Notes: generated by a model not told the origin, from the letters alone. Shown: positions 1-11,968, counted from the first letter of the stretch. The stretch: 64,000 nt of DNA from Phytophthora quininea (GCA_011947345.1 JAAVTG010000672.1:930001-994000), one strand, 5' to 3'. Program-made: numbers and translations.

Positions 1-747
1 GAGGCCCGAGATCTCGTCAAGGTGTTGCTGGAGACCATCGCGTTCTGTCATGACGCTGATGTGGTCCACCGAGACCTGAAACCGGAGAACCTGCTGCTGT
101 CTAGTCAGGAAGATGACGCAGACATTAAACTCGCCGACTTTGGCTTTGCCAAGAAGTCGGCGATGAATGGAGACGCTGCCGGCCTGGTGACCGCTTGCGG
201 TACGCCGGGATACGTAGCTCCGGAGATCTTGATGTCCAAGCCTTACGGCAAAGAGGTGGACATTTGGAGCATTGGCGTCATCACCTACATCTTGTTGTGT
301 GGGTACCCTCCTTTCCACCACGACAACCAGAGCGTGCTCTTCCGTATGATCAAAGCGGGACGCTACGAGTACGACTCGCCCTACTGGGACGATGTGTCAG
401 CTGAGGCGAAGGACTTGATCAGTAAAATGCTCGTACTGAACCCTGCCGAGCGCTGGTCGGCGAGGAAGCTGCTGCAACATCCGTGGATCGCTGGCGATGC
501 GGTCAAGGACGTGCAACTCACGACGGCGCTCCAGGAGCTGCGCAAGTTCAACGCACGCCGGAAATTCCGTGCGGCGGTTAGTACCGTCAAGGCTACCATT
601 TCCCTCACTAAGTCGCTTACGCTTGGAAGCAGCCCGCGTAGCAAGGCTAGCGATGAGAGTGACAAGGACGAAGAGAACCCCTCACCTGCAGCACCCGATG
701 CTGCTGTGTCAGCTCCCCGGCACCTCAGTAGATACCAAATAGGATGA
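1..747 (+). CDS. CaMK-family serine/threonine protein kinase, C-terminal part
   Basis: This is a 5'-truncated kinase; the open frame runs in from base 1 and ends at a TGA at 745-747. The catalytic loop HRDLKPEN lies at about 67-90, the Mg-binding DFG at about 136-144 (DFGFAKK), and the activation segment ends in a GYVAPE motif. The next segment, with EVDIWSIGVITYILLCGYPPF, is typical of calcium/calmodulin-dependent protein kinase catalytic domains. The domain ends near HPWI, followed by about 80 residues rich in Ser, Lys, Asp and Glu. This tail could hold an autoinhibitory segment, but I see no clear calmodulin-binding helix and no EF hands. The N-lobe and any N-terminal domains are outside the window, so the subfamily cannot be fixed. 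All visible catalytic residues are intact. Confidence 0.9.
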   Translation, partial: EARDLVKVLLETIAFCHDADVVHRDLKPENLLLSSQEDDADIKLADFGFAKKSAMNGDAAGLVTACGTPGYVAPEILMSKPYGKEVDIWSIGVITYILLCGYPPFHHDNQSVLFRMIKAGRYEYDSPYWDDVSAEAKDLISKMLVLNPAERWSARKLLQHPWIAGDAVKDVQLTTALQELRKFNARRKFRAAVSTVKATISLTKSLTLGSSPRSKASDESDKDEENPSPAAPDAAVSAPRHLSRYQIG

Positions 748-959
748 GTGACAGACTTAGGTTTCTAGCATAGAGCAGGCAGCGGATGTCTTCTTGTTCA
801 ATATAGTTGGCTTTGTTTTAGTACGATTGAGAACATGACAACGAAGCATCGTAGCTCTGGTAGTTGGTCCACGGTGAATACAATCTGAAATGGGTTAACA
901 CCAGCATGTACCTGGTATTGCTTCGATTCTTTTCAAAACAACCAGCCAAGTCGTCACTA

Positions 960-1200
960 CTAAAACTACCCGCATCATCGCGACGGATCTGAAAATGTAG
1001 CAGCCGCACCAGTGATACTTCCACGTTAGCCGTACAGCGGATTATGACGATCATCGGTCGCTTCGGGAAGTTCCCATCAACGTTCATTCCTGTAGAATAC
1101 TTCAGTCCTTTTGCTGCCTTCTTTGAGTCTTCATGAAGTCACACAAACGGTCTCGGCGTTAGCTATTGGTGTCTACGACCGCTTTTCAGCCTTGGCCTTG
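960..1200 (+). pseudogene. Relic of multipass membrane gene 3' end (inverted copy)
   Basis: Bases from about 980 to 1190 match the reverse complement of about 8570-8830, which is the last coding segment and 3' flank of the membrane gene at 8619-10336. Shared blocks include the region around CAGCGGATTATGACGATC (1033-1050) and TTCATGAAGTCACACAAACGG (1129-1149). The copy has many substitutions and no usable frame. Weaker similarity may extend to about 1320. It shows that a member of this membrane family once stood here in the opposite orientation. Confidence 0.6.
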
Positions 1201-1359
1201 AATTACCCATCCCACCGCTCCAGTTTTTCACACTACCCAAGTTTTCATCCGCCAAAGCTTTATGACTCGTTCGATTTTCTTGACAGCTTGCTGCATATGA
1301 AGCGCACAATCAAGTAGTTGCACTTCTACTACGGACATTAGTTAACTAACGAGGAATTA

Positions 1360-2675
1360 TCAGTCGATGAATGGTAGGCCGTTCAGATATTTCTCGTAGA
1401 ACTTATAGTTCTTTGCCTCTTTCAATGCAGCGTCGTCCAAGCCGCTCAGTCCCAATGAATATCTTACGTAGTCGTCGGGTCTTTTGGCTGCTGTCCAGAT
1501 CTGCGTCTTCACTCGTATTTCAATCTCATCCACATTCTCGATGAGATTGGGGATCGTCTCTCCTTTTTCATCAGTTTGAGGATGTAGTCGTCCATGGTGT
1601 TAACGTAGCTGGCGTAGATCTTGAAGCAAACAGTATTCCTAAACGTGGCCTGACGGATCGAACTCAGTCGAGTCAAGTCCATCTTCTTCCAGACATCGTA
1701 CGTGGTGAACTCTTGCTTCAGCCAGCCATTGTTCCGGAATTCATCAAGTTGCTTTACAAAACTCGCATAAAAGTGATAGTTTGAGTTCCTCGTCAGTGCC
1801 GGTCCTTTAAGTTTTTCCAGTCCCAACTTGGACTTGACATGCTCCATGGACACGCCATCCATAGCCCACGAGTTTAACTTTCTTTCCACAAAGGATTTGT
1901 AGTACTCGTAGTTCGGGTGCAGGTAAAGAGCACGTCCCGTGAGTTTATCGAGATTAAGCTTCTTCATGGCGTCGACCGGTGAAACTTCGTCGTTCTTGAG
2001 CCACGACTGGATCTGGTTGAGCACAAACTCATTGTAGTACTTGAAATTGATCGCCTCTGAAACTTCTGCCCAGGGCAACCGATTCAAACCCAATCGAATG
2101 AAGATATCGCTCGGCCCAAGGTCCTTCTGTCCCCAGGGTAGCACTTGCAAGTTCAGGAACTCGTCGTAGTACTTAAAACTCGGATTGGTCTTCACTTCCT
2201 CGGTCAGTCTTGGTAAACCCAACAACTTAACGATTTCGTCAGGTGCCAGGTCATTCTGCGTCCATTTCGGCAGCTGAAGCATCACGTAGTCGTCGTAGAG
2301 TTTGTAGTTTCGAGCAGCTTTAAAAGCTTCTCCCGTAAGTTTGTCCATGCCGAGCTCCGTTCTGACGAAATCCACAGGTTTGTCGTGCTTGTTCCAAAAC
2401 TTGAGTCGCATCCGGAGCGGCATGGCAGGCGACACTTTCTCACCGAAAGAAATACTGGCCTTGGTGATCGTGCCTTTCAACCACTTCAAATGTTGGGGTG
2501 AGGCGAATGCTTCCAGGTCTCCGACCGGAGCTCTCTCCTCCAAATCACCGTCGTCGTTAACATTTTGGAAGGAGAAGGTGTGGCCGTTGTCGGAGCCTCG
2601 CAAAGACCGGTCGGTAGCATCCGAAAGAGTAGCGAGAGCAAGGAAAATGGCGGCCACCGCCGGAATCAATCGCAT
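1360..2675 (-). CDS. RXLR-EER secreted effector with seven LWY-like repeats (frame break near the end)
   Basis: The start at 2675 was chosen over an upstream ATG because it opens directly on a signal peptide (MRLIPAVAAIFLALATLSDA). An RSLR motif follows at residues 23-26 and an EER at 46-48, the host-translocation leader of oomycete effectors. The rest is a tandem array of about seven units with the pattern LGL..L...A....NYKYYDEY......W, the LWY fold known from Phytophthora suppressors of RNA silencing such as PSR2. The continuous frame stops at 1509, but unit seven continues in the other frame to a TGA at 1360-1362. The break lies at an A5 run on the coding strand (1564-1568). This may be a real truncation or a one-base assembly loss. 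The effector class is clear, but the target is unknown. Confidence 0.85.
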
Positions 2676-3042
2676 TGCTGAAAGAACTAGCGATTCCAAA
2701 GTGAGTGGAGACGGAGACTTGCGAGCTGGCAACCACCCACCAAGAGCATCAAAAGGGATACGCGGCGACAATTATGCGGCAAAAGCTTGGAGACAAGCAA
2801 TCGCATTTCGCGCTGCCGTTAAACGGATCTTCTCCCGCAGCGAAGGCAAAGCCTTGGGTAAGAATCCCAGACGTGTTTTCTCAGTTCTCTAATCTTAGCG
2901 TTCTGAACAGGAACGCATTTTCTGTTGTCTGATGCGTAATAAAACACCGAACAGTCAAGATTATGCGGCTCGGAGTGATTACTTGGGGAAGTCGTGTCCA
3001 ATTCCTTTGTTCCCTCATTTACCCTTTTGACAGGTACGTTTC
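2676..3042. other. Intergenic between two RXLR genes
   Basis: This 367-bp spacer lies between the start of one minus-strand RXLR gene and the end of the next. I see no further gene, no clear tRNA and no long repeat. Confidence 0.5.
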
Positions 3043-4397
3043 TCATTCCTCATTTGCTGCTCTCATTGGCTTATTCTTCTTAATAATCTCCACACCCTTG
3101 AGATATTCGTCGTAAAACTGATAGTTTGGTGCTTCTTTCAGTGCCACATCGTCCAAACCGCTTAGTCCAAGTGAGAATTTAACGTAATAGTCAGGTCTTT
3201 CGGCTGCAGCCCAGATCTGCGTCTTAACGCGCAGTTCTACGGCGTCAACATTCTTGATCAGGTTCGGGATGGTGGCGCTGTTGGCCATCAGACCAATGAT
3301 GTAGTCGTCCAAGGTGTTAACGTATTGCTTGTACATTTCATAGGACCCAAAATTCCTGAACGTGGTCGACCGGATCGATGCCAGTCGTGTCAAGTGGAAG
3401 CCAGTCCAGACGTCGTACGTGGTACGACGCTCCTTCAGCCAGCCATTGTTGCGGTACTTGTCAGCTGCTCCTTTGAACTTGAGGTAGAACGGATAGTTGG
3501 GGTGTGTCGTCAAGGCCTGCCCTCTCAGTTGGTCCAGTCCCAATAGCACGTTGACTTCCTTCAGAGGAACGATTTGCACGGCCCACGACTTGAGCTTGCT
3601 CTTGACAAAGAATTTGTAGTACATATAGTTGGGGTGGTCCACAAGCGCAGTCCCAGTCAGGTCTTTCAGACTCAACTTGGCCAAGATTTCGTCGTAGGGG
3701 ACGTCGTTCTTGAGCCACACCCGGATCCGGTCAACCATGAACGCGTCGTAGTATATGTAATTGACAGCTTCTTTCCGAGCCGCAGCAGCGAAGGTATTCA
3801 ACCCCAATCGGAGCAGAACAGTGTCGGCGTCCAGATTATTGTTGCTCCAGATACGCACTTGGATGGTCATGTATTCGTTGTAGTACTTGTAATTCGGGCT
3901 GGTCGTAAACTCACTCGAGAGGAGTCTGGGAAGACCCAACTCGGCGATGACGTCGCTCACTGTCAGTTCTTCCTTGGTCCACTTGGGGATTTGGGCCATC
4001 GCGTAGTCGTCGTAGTATTTGAAGTTCTCGGCTGTCTTGAAAGCCTCTCCGGTGAGTGTATCCATGCCCAACTTTTTGCCACATAAGCGATCGGCTTGTT
4101 GTGTTCGTTCCAGAACTTGAGCTTCGACCGGATCGGCATAGCAAGCACAAGCTTCTCGTTTAACGACGTGGTGGCTCTAGAGACTGATCGGTGCAGCGAC
4201 TTGAACGTCTTGGAAAACTTGAGACTGTCGATTGGTCCTATTCTCTCCTTGTCGTCGGCAGTCTCGAACGAGAAGCTGTGGGTGTCGTCGTCTCCTCTCA
4301 AAAACCTTTTGTTCGAGTCTACCGCTGTAGCATCGGAGAGCGTGGTGGGTCCGACGGCAACGACGGCCGCGATGATCAACGCTCGATAGAGTAGCAT
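3043..4397 (-). CDS. RXLR-type secreted effector with LWY-like repeats (frame break)
   Basis: This is a paralogue of the RXLR gene just downstream, in the same orientation. The start at 4397 opens on a hydrophobic signal peptide (MLLYRALIIAAVVAVGPTTL), followed by RFLR at residues 31-34 and an EER-like DDKER at 48-52. After about 105 residues the frame is lost at an A5 run (coding strand; 4073-4077) and continues in the other frame from about 4071 to the stop at 3043. The second part carries the usual repeated units with conserved Leu, Trp and Tyr, ending in NYQFYDEYLKGVE. The last units align with those of the 1360-2675 gene, so the pair arose by tandem duplication. The single break may be a pseudogene lesion or a missing base. 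Confidence 0.82.
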
Positions 4398-5278
4398 GCC
4401 AATATTGTATGCGTTCGTTCCAAGAGAGAGAAATTGCGGGACTCGATCTCGATCCATCAACCACCCGGAGAGCGAAAGGAATGGAGTGGCCACGATGATG
4501 CGGCGCGGGTAGAACCGTAAGCATCATCACTTCATTAACAATTGCAATCTCTTATTCACTATGAACATCTGGCAGGTTGTCAAAGCCTTCGGTCGACATC
4601 CCCATCGTGTTTTTTTCTGTCGACAGCAATCATGGAGCTTTGCTCGGTTGATACGAGACATCTTGGCTGATCCGTACCACAAATCCATTAGTTGTGACCA
4701 GTGAAATGAGCAACTCGGCTACTGGCATCGCACATCGATCGTCTGGAATGTTCTTGAAAGCTTTGGAAACGAAGCTTGTAGGTAAATGGGGTCTGAAGGT
4801 GAAGTCGCAGGAAGTGTTGAGGGGGCCATTTCGGTATTGCAGTGGCAGTGTGAGAATCCTCCGGCTATAAATTCGCCTCACATCTCAAGACAAGCAACAT
4901 TGCTCCTTCTGCGAGCCATAAACAGGAGCACCACCAGCATCGAGTCGTCGACATTGTTGATGGAGTGGTGTGGATCAGACATGTACCATGGGATTGTGAT
5001 GGCCATCTCGGTGGAGGAGGATTACTGTCGATTGCATTTTATGAGGTTTTACGTACGAGGAATTGGATAGGTTTGAATTCGTGTTGGAAATAACTCGAGG
5101 ACGACGTCGTCATAAGGTCTGTCGGACTCGTATCTGGGAAGAACTAACCTATGTGTTCCCTCACTCAACCCAATGGCATGGAAGTGAACCCACAAGAAGC
5201 GCACGTTGACGGTCTACACTTTGCAAAACGACTTCTGCGGAATCAAGCGAACCGTCTCAGACGGCAACGACTAGTACC
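4398..5278. other. Gene-free stretch
   Basis: About 880 bp separates the RXLR pair from the PDZ-DUSP gene. Short open frames on both strands have no recognisable domains or low-complexity bias. I see no RNA gene or repeat. Confidence 0.4.
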
Positions 5279-6762
5279 ATGCTGGCAAAGTTTTCTCGAA
5301 AGATGAAGACGTCTCGCCATGACGAGACTCCGACGACGCCGACCGGAGACTTCACCAAGATCTCCAGTGGATCGATTAAGGCGTCAAGTATCGTCGTGGC
5401 AGGAGTCGACCTCACTCAATGGGAGCTAGTGCAAGTCGACGTTCTTGCTGGTCCGTTGGGCATTCTGCTCGATGGGAGCTGCGCCGAAGCAGCGATCCTA
5501 GACGACTTTGCTCCTGTCACTCCTGACGGCACCCCGGTACTGTTGAAGCTAGTGGCCAAGTCCCTCACGGCAGCTTCTTGGTCGGTATGAACGGCACCGA
5601 CTTTCTTCAACCACCTCGCAAGAAACTCGCAGAGATCGGTAAGCTACTGCAGGAATCGGCTCACCAGCGACGTCGACTGGTGTTCCGAGTGCCACCTCAA
5701 GACGACAAGCCGCAGAAAACTAAAGACAACGACAAGTCCAAACTGCTAAGTGGACCGACTAGCAGCTCGACAAGCCTAATGGACGACAATCAGTCGCCAG
5801 CTGCAGCTATTCCACCACCGGTGAAGATGACCAACAGACCTGCGTCTTTCGTACGGGTGACGGGCATGGAGGACGAAGCTCCAGAGTCTGAAAGTGTTCG
5901 CCCTTACGTACCGAAACCTACCGAGAAGATCGTCAAAGTGGACGTACCAGCAGGATCGCTAGGACTGAACCTTGACGGGACGATTGCGACTCGTGCCGTG
6001 GTGTTGGGCTTCATCCCTTTAGCTGATGGATCTCGCGGTGCGATCGAGCAGAACGGATCCATTAAACCTGGCTCGGATCTCGTGGAGATCAACGGCCAAG
6101 ACGTCTCCCAACTGCCGCTCGCTGGCATTCGAGAGAAGTTGAGTCTGACCAGCAACGCTCCGCAACAACTTGGCTTCCGATTGCCAGCGCCACCGAAACT
6201 CGAAGCCAAGTCGGCGTCCACGCCGAAGATGCCTCAAATGTCTCGACAGATCTCGGCTCTGTGTGTGAAGCGCATGAGTCTCATCCCCCAGTCAGCTTCC
6301 TCCGAAGACTTGAAGCTACGTCGAGGGCTGGAGTTGAAACTGATCATGAGCCACGATCGCAACGAGCTCAAATTCAAAGAGTGCTGGTTCGCAGTGTCGG
6401 CCGAGTGGATGAATAGCTGGGTGCTGTTCGTGGCCAAAGACGGCCCCAAGCCCGGAGCGATCTCGAACCACCTTCTCCTTGCGCCTGGCTGGGAAACTCG
6501 GCCAACGAGCGACCCTGTGAACATCCGGCCTGGTCTCGAGATCTCCAAAGACTTTCGCTTTGTGACTCCCATGGTTTGGAGTCTGCTGGCAGCCCTGCAT
6601 GGCTCGGGTGGCACTCTGCCAATTGCAAGATACGTGCTGGATATCAACTCAGAAGCTGTGGAGAAGGACGAAATCAACGATATCCTTCGTGATGCCAAGC
6701 CACAGGCGGGTGGACTAGCCACCAACCTTCGGGAGAAGTGCCACGTAAAAGAAGAAGTTTAA
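5279..6762 (+). CDS. Two PDZ-like domains followed by a DUSP domain
   Basis: This appears to be one gene in two frames, joined near 5535-5550 by an apparent one-base loss. The first PDZ-like domain (about 5425-5700) has the carboxylate-binding-loop pattern GPLGILLDG. The second (about 5930-6200) has GSLGLNLDG, then GSDLVEINGQDV. The C-terminal segment (about 6350-6660) matches a DUSP domain, with WFAVSAEWMNSWVLFV, a PGAISN turn, RPGLEISKDFRFV and a Trp-containing helix. DUSP domains normally sit in ubiquitin-specific proteases, but no protease domain follows; the protein ends 40 residues later. It may be a scaffold linking C-terminal peptides to a ubiquitin pathway, which is inference. PDZ assignment rests on motif pattern; DUSP is firmer. 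Confidence 0.72.
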
Positions 6763-6899
6763 GTCTGAGAATAGGTAAGTCGTCGAGGCCTCGACAGTCT
6801 TCTCGACGTGGATCTGCTTCGTTCCTCTACCGGTTGCATGTGCTCGGAGAATGTTGTGTAGGGACTAAAGTACTCGACTTGATGGCGGATGAACCATAG

Positions 6900-8502
6900 T
6901 TAATTCAAACTGCCCGTGACAATCTCCGCCAACAGTCGAGGTAGCCATCCGATGATCGTTAAGATCCGCTGCAGTGCTAGTGTGGAGGTGTACAGATCGT
7001 ACTTGGTACTCTTGACGCGAACGCTCCAGAGCAAGCGAGTAGAGAAAATCACGTCCTTGCCCGAGATGATTTCGACTGCACAAGCTGCAGCTACACACAC
7101 CACCATCGCTACTGCTGCAAAGCCAAAGTACTTTCGAATTTGCACTTCGTGCGCGAGTGGGCGTGACGGCGTCCACGATCAGAATCCAATGCATCCAGAC
7201 CCACCACGCAATGACTGCAAGACTTGTTGTCACGCTCCAGTCCAGTAGATCTAGTAGACAGATCGCCAAGACGGTTCCTCGGAAGGAAGAGAAGAGCACA
7301 TCAAAGTTCCAAGCGAGGATCCTCAGTAGCTCGCGCTGTGTGATGCTGATGGAAATACCCATAAAAACGAGTGACAATATCGCAGCAATCGTCTGGATAC
7401 AGTCTGCTTGTTGTTGCCGACGTATTAGTATCCACGCCATCGACGTCGAAGTGAATCCCAACGCCCCAGAGATGTATAATGTTGCCTTCGTATATCCACA
7501 CCAGAAGCTCAAAGGGAGCACTGTTTTCCTTGCGTCGAAAAAGAACGCTTTGGTCGGGACGAGTTGCAGCTGTTGACATTGTGGTGTAGTCTCGCGTCTG
7601 TCTTCGTTTGCTGCAGCGACTGCGACGTTGTTTGCTCTTTTTCGTTTATTTGCAAGTGAATCGGACGCAACCAATTCCAGTCTTGCAAGTATGATGACAC
7701 AGGGGATAGTATGTCTGCCAGGAGTCAAGTCATGGCTACTTGTCCGGTCTCGAAGTCGTGTCCGCATCCGATGGCGTTTGATATACGCTTTCCGTAGCAT
7801 GAAGATGGACTATGTCGAGGCTGTGAAGATGACGGCTTGCCTAGTTTCGATGGTAGTTCCGGCAAAGAGCAGCGCCGGGTAACTCGAGTCAGACACTTGA
7901 TTGTACGCACAACACGCCACCAGTGCTATCATCGCTGGTCCGCCCAAAATCGTCGACTTTACTGCTGCAGGAAAGGTGCGATAGTTGGCGTCGATCACCA
8001 CCACAGTCTGGAAGATTAGCCATAACACTAAGCACATGACAGCTCGTACGTCTCCAAAGATGAATCCAAGACCAATCCTGTTGACCGCGTTGAGTGCTGA
8101 CATGAACCAGAACGCGTAGTGTCTTGTCAGTAACTTCAATATCTCCAACGAAAAGAAGGAGGTAACACATACAGGAGGAAGCATTGATATGAAGATGATC
8201 GGAAGCCACGGTCGGATGATCGCCAAAGGCAAGACTGCGAAGAAAACCAAACCGACTCGGAACACCGCCAGCATGTAGGCGTTGGACGTGTGCATGAAGC
8301 GCACGAGCTTGTGATGAAGTCAAAACGGGAGAATGACGGACGCGGTTGTTCTGGAGATGTCCACGGCTGGAAGTGGCTGCGTGAGTTGCAGTTCATATCG
8401 CCACTGGGTTTCTAGGTGGTTGTTTATCCCCGTCGGCCCCGGAACCACGCCAAGCTGCGAGCTACGCGAATTCGTTTCATTAGTGCGAGCAGAAAGTGGC
8501 AC
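6900..8502 (-). pseudogene. Multipass membrane protein, decayed paralogue
   Basis: Read from 8502 to 6900, this aligns along its length with the membrane gene immediately upstream (8619-10336): YELQL.. near the start, a central block VIDANYRTFP.AVKS, then several hydrophobic helices, ending QRI.TI.GW.PRLL.E. It has at least two in-frame stops, one near 8322 after ASVILPF and one at 7810 after VIFTAST. A frame change near 7150 coincides with a four-base deletion relative to the paralogue. Multiple independent lesions, not all at homopolymers, argue for real decay. I do not recognise a named family; the predicted product is a polytopic membrane protein with perhaps 8-10 helices. Confidence 0.65.
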
Positions 8503-8618
8503 GATTTGCAGTCCTCATGAGGGGGATGAAAAGTGGACGGTGGGGTGCATAACTCGATACCAAGTCTAAATAACGGCCGCAGAAACCAACGGCTAACGTC
8601 GAGACCGTTTGTGTGACT

Positions 8619-10336
8619 TCATGAAGGCTCGGAGAATGTTGCAAAGGGACTGAAATACTCGACTTGCCGTCGAATGAATAAAAGTTGATGGGGACTCCCC
8701 GACGCGAGCTCAACAAGCAGCCGGAGGAACCAACCGACGATCGTCACAATCCGCTGCACGGCCAACGTGGAAGTATGCAGGTCAAACCCACTGGTACTCA
8801 CAACTTTGACGCTCCAGAGCAACCTCGACGAGAAAATATCATCTCCACCAGTTATGAGCTCGAACGCAGAGGCAGAAGCTACACAAAGCACTACAATCAC
8901 TGCTGGGAGACCAAAATGCTTCCGAATTGGTAGTTGCTTCGTGAAACTTGGCGTTAACGCGTCAAGGACAAGCACAAAGTGGAACCAGAGCCACCACGAG
9001 ACAACCGCGAGAGCTGAGGAAACCTTCCACTGCAGAAGATCAAGCAAACAAACTGCCAGTGCGGTGGCTTGGAATGTTGAGAAGAGCACGTCGAAATTCC
9101 AGACCAGAAGATGCACCAGTTTGCGCTGAGAAATACTGACGCACACCACCATGAAAACCAGCGAACACATCGCCGCCGTCATGTCGACTACGTAGCCAAA
9201 CTCAGTTGCAGTCTCTTGCTTGTGGCGTTGCAAAGGGTTATCCAGACGATTGCAGTAGCGCTCAGTCCTAATATTCCCGTAATGTACAGCCCCACTTGGA
9301 TAAATGACAGCGAGAGTAATCCCAACAAGCGACCACGAAGTAGAGTGTTCCTGCCGTCGATAGTGCACGGCTCATAAGGGGCGAGTTGGAGTCGCTGTCT
9401 TCTTGCTTCAGATGTACTTACATGTGTCTCGCCAATTGCTCGAACGTCGTAAGAAGTGAATTTCAACTGGGTTTGTCCGTCGAGTTTCTTGACGCCGCGA
9501 AGTTTGGGTCGTAGCCGAGCTTCTAACCCAACACAAGGGATCGTATGTCGCCCTTCAGCTTCTTCTGGCTGGTCCTTCCTGTCTTGCAGTCGCTTCTTTA
9601 TTCGATCGTTCTTCGTGTAGGCTTTCTTGACAACGAATACCGACAGTGTCGAAGCTGTAAAGACGACGACCTGACGCGACCGCAGCGTTAGGTTACCGAC
9701 TGCGATTCCAGGGTAGTTTGCATCCGCCACAAGGCTGTAGGAGCAGCAAACCACCAGCAAGATCAGGAACGGTCCACTGAGGATAATCGACTTGACGGCA
9801 GTCGGGAACGTGCGGTAGTTGGAGTCAATCAGCACGACGCTCTGAGAACTCAGCCACAGTCCGAAGCACGCGACAGCTCTCGAGTCTCCGAAGATGACGC
9901 CCAGCCCCACCCAATTGAGTGTGTTGAGTGTCGTCACGAACCAGAATTCATAGTGACGAGCCAGCAGCTTCAATACGTCGAGCGAGAAGAAGGTGACGAA
10001 GCAGCAGGGCGGCAGCAAAATCGCCGCGTTGATGAGAGACACCCACGGATGGATGAATTCCACTGGAATAAATAATAAACACACAAAACCGATTAAACTG
10101 AAGCGATAGAGCCACACAAGGATGGAGTTAAGTCGGTGGTGCATGGCCAAAATCAGTCGGTCGTGGACTTTGGACGGTACCAATTTCGAGAGCAACGTCG
10201 TGGACAAGTCGAAGCTTGGGAGTGGGTGGGCTAATTGCAACTCGTAGAGATGGTCATTGTGGGCGGTATGGGGCACTTCAGGCCCGCGAGATTCAGCTTT
10301 GAGCTCTTGCAGGCCCTGGGCAGGCAGGACGCGCAT
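8619..10336 (-). CDS. Multipass membrane protein of unknown function
   Basis: The frame from 10336 encodes a hydrophilic start, about five hydrophobic helices (for example LYRFSLIGFVCLLFIPVEF), a charged loop of about 90 residues (KKRLQDRKDQPEE..) and another helix. It stops at 9188, but the reading continues in the next frame at about 9232 (A3 on the plus strand, T3 on the coding strand), with five more helices to the stop at 8619. The one-base break resembles others in the window. Its tandem copy at 6900-8502 and the relic at 960-1200 make a small local family. The start is uncertain because a permease fragment lies just upstream on the other strand. No transport signature or catalytic motif is visible, so no function is assigned. 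Confidence 0.6.
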
Positions 10337-10429
10337 TCCTGGCGGATGTCAATTGAATTGCTGCTAAATGTGGACGCGCTGGTTACCGCTGGTGACTGCC
10401 AGCCTTCGGGTAACATCCTGTAGTCGATC

Positions 10430-11030
10430 GTGAGCACGTCGGATCCGCTTGGTCTCGGTCCGTTGGGATTCACTGCCGACCGCGGCACCGTTGTCATGGC
10501 GTACCTGTTCATGCAGGTGCACATCTCGATCGCCTTCTCGATGCTGATGCAGCCGCCGTTCTACATGGCGGAGCGCCTCATTCTGGGCATGCACCCGACA
10601 CCGTCGATCACTCGATTCGGTCAGGACGACCAGCAAGACGTGAACTTGGAGCAAGACCTGCAGGAGAAGGGCTCGTACGTGCAGAACTTGACACCGAAGG
10701 ACCGGGTGTCGACGTCCAGCATGATCGAGAAGACTGAAGGCCGAATGTTCCACCTGCGCGTGGCACTTGAATTCGGCGAGGAGATCACGGAGGAACAGCT
10801 CGCTGCTCCATACCGCGGCGCCAAGAACAAACTGCGCTACATCACGCTACGGACCTGCATCATCGCCATCCTAGTGATTATTGCCGTGCTAGCCCAGAAC
10901 AAATTCATCGACCTGGAGGTCTTTACGGGGTTACGGCTCACACCACGAGCTGCCTCTTGATCCCGCTGCTCATCTACTAGCGCGTGTTCTGGAAGTCCAT
11001 GTCAATCTACGACAAGGCCACGTCCACTGG
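10430..11030 (+). pseudogene. Amino acid/auxin permease (AAAP) family fragment
   Basis: The open part encodes two membrane regions in the style of oomycete AAAP transporters: GTVVMAYLFMQVHISIAF followed by FYMAERLILGMH, then after a hydrophilic loop YRGAKNKLRYITLR leading into CIIAILVIIAVLAQNKFIDLE. About seven upstream helices are missing. After FTG at about 10930 the frame shifts, and a TAG interrupts the next helix (LLIPLLIY then stop at about 10978). Coding similarity continues briefly (RVFWKSMSIYDKA). This is a 5'-truncated, multiply broken remnant. Confidence 0.6.
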
Positions 11031-11900
11031 TAGTGACAACGAGTGCATGCACGTGTGACACACTTTCAGCGATGCTGGCCGACTGGTACTTGTTGAGCAG
11101 CGTGCGAAGGTCACCACCGTCCATGAATTCCACCACCATGTACAGATCCGTAAAGAGTTCCGAATCACGCCGAGGAACATGCCGATGCTCGGTGCTCCAT
11201 AGTGGCAGTGATCTTCCCTCGACCAGGAAATCGCGTTCACGTGAGGAATTCTTTTTCTCACCTCGGGCGGCAGCATGGCGACTTGCTGGTCGTTGAAGAC
11301 GTCCGTGTTTACTTCTCCACGGTTAATGAGTCTCCCCGCAGAGCTCTTTGCAGTGGAGTGGACTGCAGACTTCCAGTCTCTTGTTGATCTGACGGTGAAG
11401 GTCTGTACACATGCGCTCGTGGATCAAGGTGTCGTGGAGTGTCAGTGCTCAAGTCTGTCCCCTTGTGCTTTCTCCTTCGCATGATGATTGCAAGAACGAT
11501 AGCCACGACGGCAACAGCTCCCACCACTTTGCCAATACCGGGAATTGCTCTGCCTTCAAGCCCGAACTATCAGTGGCCGCGTCTGTAGCTCCGCTCGCAG
11601 CGGTTCCTTTCCCTTCCTCTTCCTGCAGATTCATTACTGCCGCTTACAACGACCCCAGTGGAGTCATCAACCCGGGAAATCACGTACCCACCCCGGTGCT
11701 AGTTCGCACGGTCGCATCAACGGCAGCGCACTCGTCGTACGACGACGCCGTGATGGAGCGATCTCTCTCTCTACTGACGAGCACATATCGCCGTGGCCAA
11801 ATTGCTGGGGTTGCTGCGCCAGCACACCGCTCGGCGTAAAGCCTGCGACCACGCCCAAGCCGCTCGGGCCACGCAGCAGCGGCTTGGCTTGCGGCGCCAT
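11007..11900 (-). pseudogene. Receptor-like (TKL-type) protein kinase relic
   Basis: On the minus strand an extracellular-looking Ser/Thr/Ala-rich stretch precedes a transmembrane segment at about 11455-11527 (VVGAVAVVAIVLAIIM followed by RRRKHK), the stop-transfer pattern of single-pass receptors. Further along, in shifting frames, comes kinase N-lobe sequence at about 11060-11180 reading DLYMVVEFMDGGDLR, the hinge of a protein kinase, and then LLNKYQSASIAE. At least two frame changes separate these parts, and no catalytic loop is present. I read it as the 5' part of a membrane-anchored kinase gene of the oomycete TKL type, now dead. Confidence 0.5.
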
Positions 11901-11968
11901 TGATGAGGGCTCCACACTCGTTGAATTTCCTTGCGTACAGTCCATACCCGTTGAATTGACGCTTTAGC

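Noticed and set aside
2341..2892. Plus-strand 183-residue frame opposite the RXLR gene
   Set aside because: It is antisense to a strong signal-peptide and repeat coding region and has no domain of its own.
11545..11967. Plus-strand frames opposite the kinase relic
   Set aside because: No domain, and the transmembrane and kinase similarity is on the minus strand.
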